Part shown: one piece after another, positions 46,288 through 55,739 of the stretch
Layout: every line of letters starts with the position of its first letter
Position numbering within the stretch: the stretch's first letter is position 1
Source of the DNA: an uncultured Clostridia bacterium
GTDB taxonomy: Bacteria; Bacillota; Clostridia; Lachnospirales; Anaerotignaceae
Assembly: GCA_910587735.1 (NCBI GenBank)
Contig: CAJUNT010000011.1
Span: forward strand, 19,568 to 83,567
Reading direction: 5' to 3'
DNA length: 64,000 nucleotides
Translations under genes and position numbers: made by a program
Notes under the pieces: model-generated
The model's input: the letters and a program-made list of their open reading frames with translations, nothing else
Database searches by the model: none
What the model was told of the DNA's origin: nothing

Positions 46288-47191
46288 ACCAAAAAAGAAA
46301 TCTACATGGCGACATTTTGTAGATTGGGTCAATGGAGAGGAAGCCATTGAAGTGCCTAAAAAGATTTCTTTTAAAAAAATAGATTTTAACAAAATAAAAG
46401 AAAATTTTGAAAAATATATTTGGAGTGGCAGAAAAAAAGCAATATTTTATTTAGTAATGTGTGCATTTGTATGTACAGTGTTTATTGCTATATTACTGCA
46501 TACTGTCAGTGCACTGCCATATTTTGGAGGTGGCAACAATCCTGCATCAAATGAGGTAGTACAAAGATATATTGAATCTGGTGTGGAGGAAACAGGTGCG
46601 ACAAATATTGTTGCAGGTATGATATTAGATTATAGAGCATTCGATACTTTTGGAGAATCTAATGTACTGTTTTTAGCTGTTATTTGTGTTGTGATGCTTT
46701 TGAAAAAAGATAAATATAATACAACACAACAGGAAATACGAGAAGAAAAAGAAGATGAAATGTTTGATAAAGAAGATGACAATACCATATTGAAAAGAAT
46801 CGCAAATTTATTGGCACCTATGTTATTTTTATTTGGTATTTATGTTGTGTTAAATGGACATATTTCTCCTGGAGGAGGATTTTCAGGAGGAGCGATTATA
46901 GGAGCAGGTTTAGTGTTGTATGCTTCTGTGAATGGTCAACAGAATATGCAGAGATTTTTTAAATATAAAACATTTGTTTTGATTAATGTAACTTGTTTAT
47001 TAACATACTGTATATTAAAAGGATATTCTTTTTTTACAGGAGCAAATCATTTACCCAATATCATACCAAAAGGCATACCAGGAGCATTATTTAGTGGTGG
47101 CTTAATATTGCCTTTAAATATTTGTGTAGGTATGATTGTTGCTTGTACGATATATGGTTTTTATGCTTTATTTACAAAAGGAGAGATATAA
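46277..47191 (+). CDS. MbhE-MrpB fusion subunit
   Basis: A 304-residue protein that joins two usual subunits. Residues about 1-150 hold a basic cytoplasmic start, one membrane helix (about 53-75) and an MbhE-like segment (TNIVAGMILDYRAFDTFGE, about 109-127). Residues about 165-304 are an MrpB/MnhB domain with LNGHISPGGGFSGGAIIGA (about 194-212). Together they form membrane parts of the antiporter. The fusion boundary is a Glu/Asp-rich linker (about 150-170). Confidence 0.83.
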   Translation: MMNEPKKKSTWRHFVDWVNGEEAIEVPKKISFKKIDFNKIKENFEKYIWSGRKKAIFYLVMCAFVCTVFIAILLHTVSALPYFGGGNNPASNEVVQRYIESGVEETGATNIVAGMILDYRAFDTFGESNVLFLAVICVVMLLKKDKYNTTQQEIREEKEDEMFDKEDDNTILKRIANLLAPMLFLFGIYVVLNGHISPGGGFSGGAIIGAGLVLYASVNGQQNMQRFFKYKTFVLINVTCLLTYCILKGYSFFTGANHLPNIIPKGIPGALFSGGLILPLNICVGMIVACTIYGFYALFTKGEI

Positions 47192-47566
47192 ATGACAAAT
47201 TTAATGACAAATCATTATGAGGCAGCAGCGGTAATATTGTTTGGCATTGGATTTATGAATCTGCTTCTCTCTCGTAATCTGATTAAAAAGTTTATAGGCT
47301 TAAATATTATGGATACAGCAGTATATTTGTTTTTAGCTGCAAAAGGATATATAGCAGGTAGAGCAGCACCTATTGTATTGGAAGGAACAACAGCAAGTGT
47401 TGAAAAATTTATAAACCCTGTACCAAGCGGATTGGTATTGACAGGTATTGTTGTTTCTGTAAGTGTGACAGCGTTTTCTCTTGCATTAGTGCAAAGGCTT
47501 TATAAACATTATGGCTCTCTGGATTTAGATGAAATTATGGAAAAGGCGAAAAAGGAGGGGCATTGA
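47192..47566 (+). CDS. mrpC: Mrp-type cation antiporter subunit C (NuoK-like)
   Basis: A 124-residue NuoK-like protein with three membrane segments. Conserved features are LLSRNLIKKFIGLNIMDTAVYLF (here GLNIMDTAVYLF, about 36-47) and the late LTGIVVSVSVTAFSLAL (about 90-106). It starts at the base after the previous stop and overlaps mrpD by one base (TGATG). Confidence 0.9.
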   Translation: MTNLMTNHYEAAAVILFGIGFMNLLLSRNLIKKFIGLNIMDTAVYLFLAAKGYIAGRAAPIVLEGTTASVEKFINPVPSGLVLTGIVVSVSVTAFSLALVQRLYKHYGSLDLDEIMEKAKKEGH

Positions 47567-49059
47567 TGGCACACGTGAACTATATACATAATATCCCTTT
47601 TATTAGTATATTTTTAACAATGTTTGGGGGCATTATTACACCTTTGTTCAGCAATGGAAAAATAGCACAGAAAATCAATTTGATTATTGTGTGTATTGTG
47701 GGGGTATTGTCTGCAATACTTTTAGGTAGTGTTTGGCAAAATAAAGAAAGTTTTACATTTATGATGGGACATTTTCCTGCGCCTTGGGGAAATGAATTAA
47801 CAGCAGGTCCTTTGGAGGCATTGATGGCTTTAACATTTTCATTTGTTATGGCAACAACATTGCTGGGTGGTGCAAAATTTATTCAAAATGATATATTAGC
47901 TGAAAAACAAAATTTATATTTTGTTATGATAAATTTGCTTTTTGGCTCTATGCTTGCATTGATATATACTAATGATATATTTACAGCATATGTATTTTTG
48001 GAAATTAATACCATTGCATCTTGTGCCATTATTATGGCAAAAGGTACAGGAGAAAGTATTGCAGCAACATTGCATTATTTAATTATATGTCTTTTGGGTT
48101 CGGGACTTTTTTTGATAGGCATATCATTATTGTATAGTATTACAGGACATCTTTTAATGCCTAATATACAACAGTCTATTATACAACTTACTAGGACTGG
48201 AGAATACGCTTTTCCATTTGCTGTGGTAATTGGTATGATTATCATTGGTATTTCCATTAAAAGTGCGGTATTTCCCTTTCATTTTATGCTGGCAAGCGCA
48301 CATCCTGCGGCAACACCAGCATCAAGCAGTATATTATCTGGTTTAGTATTAAAAAGTTTTATATTTTTAAATATTAAAATGTTTTACTGCGTTTTTACAA
48401 TAGATTTGATAAGAAATTTAAGAATTACAAATGTATTGTTTTTGTTTGGGCTGATAGGTATGGTAGTAGGTTCTGTTTCAGCATTAAAAGAAACAAGAAT
48501 TAAACATATGCTTGCTTATTCTTCGGCGGCACAAATAGGCTATATTTATATGGGCTTGGGATTAGGTAATCATGCAGGTATGGTTGCGGCGTGCTTTCAT
48601 ATATTAGCACACGCAGCAACAAAAGCAATGCTTTTTATTTGCGCAGGCGGTTTGATGTCTGTTTCAGAAGGAAAGGATGGCATACATGACTTGAGAGGTG
48701 CAGCACATAAAAATCTTATGGCTGGTATTGGTTTTACTGTTGGAGGACTTTCTATGGTGGGTGTGCCTTTGACAGCAGGTTTTGTATCAAAATTATATTT
48801 TGCCTCTGCAACAATATACTCTCCTCAAAAAATGGTAATCACATTACTGACATTAGCAATTAGTATGATATTAAATGCTATGTATTTTATACCTTCCGCT
48901 ATTGCTATATGGACACCTGTTGAGAAAAAAACAGAACGTCCAAAAGTTTCCAGAAGAATGGAAATTGGTATCGCTATATTTATTGTAACAAATTTCTGTT
49001 TGGGTATATTTTATAAACCAATTATTGATATGATTGAGTTGGGTATCGGTTTATTATAA
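47566..49059 (+). CDS. mrpD: Mrp-type cation antiporter subunit D (NuoN/M-like)
   Basis: A 497-residue antiporter-like protein with about 14 membrane segments. The channel glutamate is in YVFLEINT, and the lysine in ISIKSAVFPFHFMLASAHPAATPASS (seen as SIKSAVFPFH), with SAHPAATP following. These are the conserved residues of complex I-like antiporter subunits. AAAGGAGGGG precedes the ATG; an in-frame TTG lies one codon before. It is the first of four such proteins in the operon. Confidence 0.9.
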   Translation: MAHVNYIHNIPFISIFLTMFGGIITPLFSNGKIAQKINLIIVCIVGVLSAILLGSVWQNKESFTFMMGHFPAPWGNELTAGPLEALMALTFSFVMATTLLGGAKFIQNDILAEKQNLYFVMINLLFGSMLALIYTNDIFTAYVFLEINTIASCAIIMAKGTGESIAATLHYLIICLLGSGLFLIGISLLYSITGHLLMPNIQQSIIQLTRTGEYAFPFAVVIGMIIIGISIKSAVFPFHFMLASAHPAATPASSSILSGLVLKSFIFLNIKMFYCVFTIDLIRNLRITNVLFLFGLIGMVVGSVSALKETRIKHMLAYSSAAQIGYIYMGLGLGNHAGMVAACFHILAHAATKAMLFICAGGLMSVSEGKDGIHDLRGAAHKNLMAGIGFTVGGLSMVGVPLTAGFVSKLYFASATIYSPQKMVITLLTLAISMILNAMYFIPSAIAIWTPVEKKTERPKVSRRMEIGIAIFIVTNFCLGIFYKPIIDMIELGIGLL

Positions 49060-49079
49060 TTCAAAATTGTAGAAAAGGA

Positions 49080-50561
49080 TTGATGTGTGTGAGTGGTAAT
49101 AGTATGCTGTTGTTTCCCGTAATATTCCCAATCATTGCTGGGCTGATTTTTTTAACTGTGAAGGGACAAAAACAACAGCAAATTTATATTGTAAGTGTGA
49201 TATTTTTAGAAGCACTAATTGCAATTTATTTATGTGTTACAAAAAGCGATAGCTTTACATTTTGGCATATGAATAAAAATGTATTTATTTTATTACAAAC
49301 AGATAAGTTATCACAATTTTTTGTTTGTTTGATGAATATAATATGGTGTTTTGCAGCAGTGTTTTCACAGGAATATATGAAACATGAGCAAAATACAAAA
49401 CGATTTTTTACATTTTTTATTATGACATTGGGTGCATTAAATGGTCTTGCTTTTTCTGGAAATTTTTTCACATTGTATTTGTTTTATGAAATGATGACAT
49501 TGTTAACAGTGCCTTTTGTCATTCATAGTGGTACAGAGGAAGCAACAAAAGCCGCAATGAAATATTTGGGCTATTCTATATTTGGTGCAGGGCTTGCATT
49601 GTTGGGAGCATTCTTTTTGAATTACTATTGTGATAGCATAACATTTACGGTAGGTGGCACATTAAATGCCTCATTAGTTTCAGGAAATGAAAACACATTA
49701 CTTGTTATATTTTTGATAATGATGGTAGGCTTTGGCTGTAAAGCAGGTATGTGGCCTCTACATGGCTGGTTACCTACTGCTCATCCTGTTGCACCTTCTC
49801 CAGCAAGTGCTGTACTTTCTGGGATTATTACAAAAGGCGGTGTACTTGCTATCATTAGAGTGGCATATTATTTATTTGGTGCAGAATTTTTAAAAGATAC
49901 ATGGGTACAAAAAATAATGCTTGTACTCGCTGTATTTACTGTTTTTATGGGTTCTATGCTTGCCTATAAAGAAAGATTATTAAAAAAGCGACTTGCTTAT
50001 TCCACAGTTAGTCAAGTATCTTATGTATTGTTTGGTTTAATGCTTTTTTCACCATTGGGATTTTGTGGTGCATTGCTTCAGATTATATTCCATGCAGTAG
50101 CAAAAAATATATTGTTTTTTACAGCAGGAGCAATTATATATAAAACAGGTAAAACATTTGTAAATGAATTAAAAGGAATAGGAAAAGAAATGCCTGTTGT
50201 TATGTGGAGCTTTGCTATTGCATCATTATCATTGGTAGGTATACCACCAACAAGCGGATTTGTAAGCAAATGGTTTTTGGCACAAGGAGGATTGTCTGCT
50301 AATTATGCTACTTTGGGGCTTTTGGGTACAAGTGTATTGATGATAAGTGCATTGCTTACAGCGGGATATCTTTTACCTATTGTGGCAGATGCTTTTTTCC
50401 CTGGCAGGGCAGAAGAATATTACCACAGAGAAAGCAAAGAGCCAAATTATTTGATGACAGCACCATTATGCATACTTTCTATATTTGCTGTGGTGTTTGG
50501 TATGTTTCCGAATGGAATGATAAACCATATTATGCAGATTTCATATAGTATATTTCGTTGA
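49080..50561 (+). CDS. NuoL/M/N-like antiporter subunit, second copy
   Basis: A 493-residue complex I-like antiporter protein with about 14 membrane segments. The glutamate is E137 in YLFYEMMT, the lysine is in GCKAGMWPLHGWLPTAHP, and APSPASAVLSGIITKGG follows with the TM8 lysine. It resembles MrpD and hydrogenase-linked HyfB/MbhH proteins. TTG at 49080, ATG at 49083 or GTG at 49089 could each start it; AAAAGGA lies just before the first. It likely adds an ion path to the complex. Confidence 0.86.
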   Translation: MMCVSGNSMLLFPVIFPIIAGLIFLTVKGQKQQQIYIVSVIFLEALIAIYLCVTKSDSFTFWHMNKNVFILLQTDKLSQFFVCLMNIIWCFAAVFSQEYMKHEQNTKRFFTFFIMTLGALNGLAFSGNFFTLYLFYEMMTLLTVPFVIHSGTEEATKAAMKYLGYSIFGAGLALLGAFFLNYYCDSITFTVGGTLNASLVSGNENTLLVIFLIMMVGFGCKAGMWPLHGWLPTAHPVAPSPASAVLSGIITKGGVLAIIRVAYYLFGAEFLKDTWVQKIMLVLAVFTVFMGSMLAYKERLLKKRLAYSTVSQVSYVLFGLMLFSPLGFCGALLQIIFHAVAKNILFFTAGAIIYKTGKTFVNELKGIGKEMPVVMWSFAIASLSLVGIPPTSGFVSKWFLAQGGLSANYATLGLLGTSVLMISALLTAGYLLPIVADAFFPGRAEEYYHRESKEPNYLMTAPLCILSIFAVVFGMFPNGMINHIMQISYSIFR

Positions 50562-50588
50562 ATTGGGAAAAGAGAGGTGTAAAAATTT

Positions 50589-52070
50589 ATGAATCAACAA
50601 TATTTGTTACTTTTGCCTATTCTTTTTCCAGTGATAGCGGGAGCAGTGCTTTTGATTTCTAAACTGGAGGACAGACAGAAACGGCAGAAATATGTTAGCT
50701 TTGTAATCATATGTAATGCAATATTGGTATTTGCTGTATTGTATTTTGATACAAAAGATGTATTTGTATTGTATCGATTTAGTCAAAAACTTTCGTTAAA
50801 ATTTCATATAGATGGTATGTCTATGGTGTTTGCGTCTATGGTTTCTATACTTTGGGTAATTACCACATTTTATGCATTTGAATATATGAAACATGAGGGC
50901 AAAGAAAAGCAATTTTTTTCCTTTTTTATGATGACATTTGGCATTGTAATAGGCATCGCATTTTCTGGAAATATGGTAACATTATATCTATTTTATGAAT
51001 TTTTGACATTAGTGACATTACCACTTGTTATGCATGGTGCCGATGGAAAAGCAAGATATGCAGGAAGAATTTATTTAATCTATATGATGGGAGGAGCGTC
51101 CCTTGCATTTATAGGACTTGTGTTTCTTGTGATATATGGCAATTCTCTTGATTTTATTATGGGAGGTATATTAAATACACAGCTTGCTGCAAAAGATGAG
51201 GAAATGCTTCATGTCGTATATTTACTTGCGTTTTTTGGATTTGGTGTAAAAGCTGCAATATTGCCATTATATTATTGGTTGCCTACTGCTGCAGTTGCGC
51301 CAACACCTGTAACTGCATTATTACACGCTGTTGCGGTTGTAAAAGCTGGTGTATTTGCGATTATACGACTGACATATTACAATTTTGGTACAGAGTTTTT
51401 AAAAGGTACATGGGTGCAAAATGCGATATTAGTTATGACAGCACTGACAATTGTATTTGGCTCTACAATGGCATTGAAAACGCCTCATATTAAAAGGAGA
51501 TATGGTTTTTCAACAATCAGTAATTTGTCATATATATTGTTTGGTATTGCGCTAATGACACCTGCAGGGCTTGCAGCAGGATTATTACATATGATTTATC
51601 ATGCTGTGTTAAAAATTACATTGTTTTTCTGTGCAGGAGCAATATTATATCAAAACCATAGAGAATATGCTTATGAAATAGAGGGATTTGGTACAAAAAT
51701 GCCTATGATATTTTTAAGTATGACAATCGTATCAGTTGGTATGGCAGGTATACCACCTTTTGCTGGTTTTCATAGTAAATTTGCATTGGGTACGGCAGCA
51801 GTAGAAACAGGAAATTATTTTGCATATATTGGTATTGCTGCGCTTATTATATCTGCGTTGTTAACAACAATGTATTTGTTTGATTTGATAATAAAGGCAT
51901 ATTTTCCTATTAAAAAGGAATATCCAGCATGGTATTATGATGGTGTGGCAGACCCTAATAAATTGATGACAGTACCTCTGTTGGTATTAAGTGCAATTTC
52001 TATTATTATTGGTTTGTATCCAAAACCATTTATGCAGATATTTGACGCTATTGCACAAGGCATATTGTAA
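50589..52070 (+). CDS. NuoL/M/N-like antiporter subunit, third copy
   Basis: A 493-residue paralog of the preceding protein, with about 14 membrane segments. The glutamate is in YLFYEFLTLVT, the lysine in GVKAAILPLYYWLPTAAVAP, and VVKAG holds the TM8 lysine. The usual TAHP is TAAV here, so the His after the channel lysine is lost. AGAGAGGTG lies before the ATG. It shares the EYMKHE segment (about 99-104) with the second copy, showing a duplication inside the operon. Confidence 0.85.
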   Translation: MNQQYLLLLPILFPVIAGAVLLISKLEDRQKRQKYVSFVIICNAILVFAVLYFDTKDVFVLYRFSQKLSLKFHIDGMSMVFASMVSILWVITTFYAFEYMKHEGKEKQFFSFFMMTFGIVIGIAFSGNMVTLYLFYEFLTLVTLPLVMHGADGKARYAGRIYLIYMMGGASLAFIGLVFLVIYGNSLDFIMGGILNTQLAAKDEEMLHVVYLLAFFGFGVKAAILPLYYWLPTAAVAPTPVTALLHAVAVVKAGVFAIIRLTYYNFGTEFLKGTWVQNAILVMTALTIVFGSTMALKTPHIKRRYGFSTISNLSYILFGIALMTPAGLAAGLLHMIYHAVLKITLFFCAGAILYQNHREYAYEIEGFGTKMPMIFLSMTIVSVGMAGIPPFAGFHSKFALGTAAVETGNYFAYIGIAALIISALLTTMYLFDLIIKAYFPIKKEYPAWYYDGVADPNKLMTVPLLVLSAISIIIGLYPKPFMQIFDAIAQGIL

Positions 52071-52144
52071 TGATGATAAATGTTACAAAAACATTGTTTT
52101 TACTGTCACAAACAGTATTTTATTGATATGAAAGGAGAAAAAGA

Positions 52145-54067
52145 ATGTTAGCATTTCTTGTTTTTTTTCCTATGATAAGTGCAGTGATTTCTTATATCAT
52201 TGGCAAAAAAAGTAAAACAGCAAGAGATTATTTTACATGGGTTGTTACTGCTGTGATATTGGCAACAAGTATTTCTATAAAAGAAAATGATGTGTATACT
52301 TTATCAGGGTTTTGTAGTTTAGGTATTACATTTTATGGACAGGGACTGCATAAAGTATTGGCGATTATGACTGCATTTGTATGGTTTATTACAACAGTAC
52401 TTTCTAAAGAATATTTTCAAAAAGACAAAAATCGGAACAGATATTACTTTTTTATGCTTATGACATTGGGTGCAACAATGGGAGTATTTTTGTCTGGAGA
52501 TTTATATACTACATTTATATTTTTTGAAATGATGTCTTTTACTTCTTATGTGTTGATTATGCACAGGGGAACAGGAGAAGCACTCCATGCCGCAGCAACT
52601 TATTTAGCTGTTGCGGTAATAGGTGGACTTGTCACATTGATGGGTATATTTATGCTTTATCATATGACAGGTACATTATCACTTTCTGAACTGAAACAAG
52701 CAGTATTACTTTTTGAAAATAAAAATCAAATTTATATTGTGGGTATGTTGATATTGTTTGGTTTTGGTGCAAAAGCAGGTATGTTTTTATTGCATACATG
52801 GCTTGTAGAGGTATATCCAGCAGCACCAGCTCCCGCAACAGCATTGCTTTCTTGTGTACTTTCTAAAACAGGTGTATATGGTATACTAATATTAGGTGGT
52901 ATAATATTTCTTCATGATGCAAAATGGGGCATGATTATGGTATATTTTGGTGTTATGACAATGCTTTTAGGAGGAATACTAGCCGTATTTTCTATTGATT
53001 TGAAAAGAACACTCGCTTGTTCTTCATTGTCGCAAATTGGTTTTATATTGGTGGGTATTGGTATGCAGGGTGTTTTAGGAGAACATAATGCTTTAGCAGT
53101 AGATGGTACAATATTGCATTTGACAAACCACACTATTGTAAAATTGATATTATTTATGTCTACTGGTATTATTTATTTCCATACAAGAAATCTCAATCTA
53201 AATCATATTAGAGGATTTGGAAAACAAAAACCGCTTTTAATGGCAATATTTGCTATGGGAGCATTGGGTGTTATGGGTGTGCCTTTTTGGAATGGATATA
53301 TTAGCAAAACATTGATACATGAAAGTATTGTAGAAGAAATTGCATTACTTGCTGAAGCTGGTAAAAGTGTGACACAAATGAGAATAATAGAATATTTATT
53401 TTTATTTGCAGGTGGTTTGACAGTTGCTTATATGACAAAATTGTTTGTTGCTGTATTTATAGAAAAACCTGTTGAACAATATCAGTCAGAAAAAGAATAT
53501 ATGAATATTGTGTCAAAAATATTGTTTAGTTTTTGTGCAGTAATACCAGTTGTTTTTGGTATATTCCCTAAGCAGACACAAGAAATGATTGCGCAATTAG
53601 GCAGAGGATTTGTATATGGTCATGCACCTGCTCATGAAATACATTATTTTAGTTGGGTGAATTTAAAAGGTGCAGTGATTTCTTTGACAGTAGGTGCAGT
53701 GGTTTATCTATTTTTTATCAGAAAAGTGCTTACTGAAAAAGACAGTAAAGGACAAACAGTATATTTGAACAGATGGCCAGAAGTTTGGAATTTGGAGCAT
53801 CAAATTTATAGACCAGTGATATTGGGTATATTACCATTTTTAGGAGCGCTTGTAGCAAGAATACTCGCCTCTGTTACAGATGGCATCATAGCACTTTCAC
53901 AAGTGTATATTTTTAACAGCAAAACAGTAAAAATCACACCAAAAGAAAATGTTTATTTTACAGTGTATCAACAAGGAGGAAAACAGATTTTTAAAGATAA
54001 TTTGTCAAAAAGTCTTTTGTTTTTGGGAGCAGGTTTTGCATTTGCTATGATATACATATTATTATGA
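52145..54067 (+). CDS. NuoL/MrpA-like antiporter subunit
   Basis: A 640-residue antiporter-like protein with about 15 to 16 membrane segments and a long C-terminal extension (from about 500) that includes a possible lateral helix and a final membrane segment. The channel glutamate is in FFEMMSFTSY, the lysine in GAKAGMFLLHTWL. Its length is between MrpD and full Bacillus MrpA. The MrpA C-terminal part is encoded by the separate MbhD- and MbhE-like frames upstream. AAAGGAG precedes the ATG after a 74-base gap. Last gene of the operon. Confidence 0.85.
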   Translation: MLAFLVFFPMISAVISYIIGKKSKTARDYFTWVVTAVILATSISIKENDVYTLSGFCSLGITFYGQGLHKVLAIMTAFVWFITTVLSKEYFQKDKNRNRYYFFMLMTLGATMGVFLSGDLYTTFIFFEMMSFTSYVLIMHRGTGEALHAAATYLAVAVIGGLVTLMGIFMLYHMTGTLSLSELKQAVLLFENKNQIYIVGMLILFGFGAKAGMFLLHTWLVEVYPAAPAPATALLSCVLSKTGVYGILILGGIIFLHDAKWGMIMVYFGVMTMLLGGILAVFSIDLKRTLACSSLSQIGFILVGIGMQGVLGEHNALAVDGTILHLTNHTIVKLILFMSTGIIYFHTRNLNLNHIRGFGKQKPLLMAIFAMGALGVMGVPFWNGYISKTLIHESIVEEIALLAEAGKSVTQMRIIEYLFLFAGGLTVAYMTKLFVAVFIEKPVEQYQSEKEYMNIVSKILFSFCAVIPVVFGIFPKQTQEMIAQLGRGFVYGHAPAHEIHYFSWVNLKGAVISLTVGAVVYLFFIRKVLTEKDSKGQTVYLNRWPEVWNLEHQIYRPVILGILPFLGALVARILASVTDGIIALSQVYIFNSKTVKITPKENVYFTVYQQGGKQIFKDNLSKSLLFLGAGFAFAMIYILL

Positions 54068-54082
54068 TTTAGTAAAAAATAT

Positions 54083-54127
54083 AAGAGATATAGAATATTT
54101 TTGAAGTATTCTATATCTCTTTTTTTT
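54083..54127 (+). terminator. Rho-independent terminator of the mrp operon
   Basis: A perfect 15-bp stem AAGAGATATAGAATA / TATTCTATATCTCTT with a nine-base loop, followed by six further T. Confidence 0.88.
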
Positions 54128-54170
54128 AAATAAAATCATTGCAAAAAGTAAATATTTTCACAGTTATGTT

Positions 54171-54926
54171 TTATTTTGTAGAAATTAAGCAATTGATTTG
54201 TGAAGCAATATAGCCAGCACCAAAACCATTATCAATATTCACCACTGCCATGCCTTCCGCACAGGAATTTAACATTGTTAAAAGTGCGGAAACACCTTGA
54301 AAAGATGTACCATATCCCACAGAAGTAGGAACAGCAATAACTGGTTTATTGACAAGCCCAGTAATAACACTACCTAATGCTCCCTCCATACCAGCAACTG
54401 CTACAATACAGTTTGCAGAACGGATAATATCTATACGAGAAAGAAGTCTATGAATACCAGCAATACCTACATCATATATACGAATGACATTACTACCGTG
54501 AAATTCTGCTGTTTGTGCTGCCTCCTCTGCTACAGGAATGTCAGAAGTACCTGCACAACATACAGCAACAAGTCCTTTTTTTTCAACAGGTGTAAACACC
54601 GCTTTTACAATTTGAGAAGTCTCATTATATTCTGCTATATCAATTTTTTTCTGTATAGCAAAATATTGTTTTGCAGATGCTCTTGTGCCTAATACATTTT
54701 GTTTTTTTTCTGCGAAAGCTTCAAATATGGAAACAACATGACTTGTTTTTTTACCATTACAAAATACAACTTCACCATAATCTTTTCTGGAAGCACGCTC
54801 CCAGTCTATTGTAGCAAAATCCATTGTATTTTGAGTGATAGTATGATTTTGTATTGCTTTTTCTGCTTGTTCTACTGTAATATTACCTTGTTTTAATTGT
54901 ACTAATATTTCTTTTATATCTTTCAT
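54171..54926 (-). CDS. larB: Nickel-pincer cofactor biosynthesis protein LarB
   Basis: A 251-residue protein with an N-terminal helical part and a PurE-like domain (about 115-250). The segments CAGTSDIPVAEEAAQTAEFHG and YDVGIAGIHRLL are typical for LarB, which carboxylates and hydrolyses nicotinic acid adenine dinucleotide in the first step to the nickel-pincer nucleotide. It follows larE by nine bases in the order larC-larE-larB. Confidence 0.93.
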   Translation of the reverse strand: MKDIKEILVQLKQGNITVEQAEKAIQNHTITQNTMDFATIDWERASRKDYGEVVFCNGKKTSHVVSIFEAFAEKKQNVLGTRASAKQYFAIQKKIDIAEYNETSQIVKAVFTPVEKKGLVAVCCAGTSDIPVAEEAAQTAEFHGSNVIRIYDVGIAGIHRLLSRIDIIRSANCIVAVAGMEGALGSVITGLVNKPVIAVPTSVGYGTSFQGVSALLTMLNSCAEGMAVVNIDNGFGAGYIASQINCLISTK

Positions 54927-54935
54927 AATTACTCC

Positions 54936-55739
54936 TTACCAGTCCATTGTTCCAGAACGAAAACCAAATAAATCGATTGTGGTATGTTTCCAGCCAAATG
55001 TTTTGAAATAACAACGTATTTGTTCTATATTTTCTATTAACAAAGGCATTTGTTCTGGTGAAAATTCAATACGCATAATATCATCATGTATGCGTAAACG
55101 AACTTGACGAAATCCTAATTGTTGTAAAAATATTTCCCCTTGTTCTATTTTTTGAAGTAAAGCAGTTTCTAATGTTGTACCATATTTGAAACGAGTAGCA
55201 AGACAGGAATTGGAAGGGCGATTTGCCACAGAAAGCCCCATATTTTCTGCTAATATACGTACTTGCTCCTTTGTAATATGTGCATTAGCAATGGGACTAA
55301 TGATACCTAATTCTTTTATTGCTTGTAATCCTGGGCGGTGTATATGCATATCATCTTCGTTTGTGCCGTCAAATATGGTTTGACAATAATGTTGTTTGGC
55401 AAATTCCAGTAGTTTTGTAAAAAGAAATTTTTTGCATTGATAACATCTATCTTTTGGATTGTTTTGTATTAATGGGTTGTCTAATTCATTGATATGCAAT
55501 ATGCTGAATATTGCACCACATTCCTCTGCTACTGCTTTTGCTATTTCAATATCATTTTTTGTATGCAAAAATGTGTCAAAAAGTACAGCATGGATTTTTT
55601 TGTGTTGCTTTTGTGCTAGTTGACAGCAAATTTTTAACAAAAGACTGCTGTCCACACCTCCAGAAAAAGCAACACAAATACCTCCATTGATATACTTTGT
55701 TATTTCTGTTTCTAAATTATTCAAAAGTGTTTTACACAT
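54936..55739 (-). CDS. larE: Nickel-pincer cofactor sulfur-donor protein LarE
   Basis: A 267-residue N-type ATP pyrophosphatase with the PP-loop FSGGVDSSLLLK (about 24-35). LarE adds sulfur to the pyridinium carboxylates of the cofactor. It has CYQCKK (about residues 98-103), while other LarE lineages use one sacrificial cysteine. A CxxC pair with a further Cys (NSCLATRF) suggests the 4Fe-4S sulfur-transfer type, an inference. The frame extends to 55790 inside larC; ATG at 55739 gives an eight-base overlap with larC and the usual N-terminus. Confidence 0.88.
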   Translation of the reverse strand: MCKTLLNNLETEITKYINGGICVAFSGGVDSSLLLKICCQLAQKQHKKIHAVLFDTFLHTKNDIEIAKAVAEECGAIFSILHINELDNPLIQNNPKDRCYQCKKFLFTKLLEFAKQHYCQTIFDGTNEDDMHIHRPGLQAIKELGIISPIANAHITKEQVRILAENMGLSVANRPSNSCLATRFKYGTTLETALLQKIEQGEIFLQQLGFRQVRLRIHDDIMRIEFSPEQMPLLIENIEQIRCYFKTFGWKHTTIDLFGFRSGTMDW

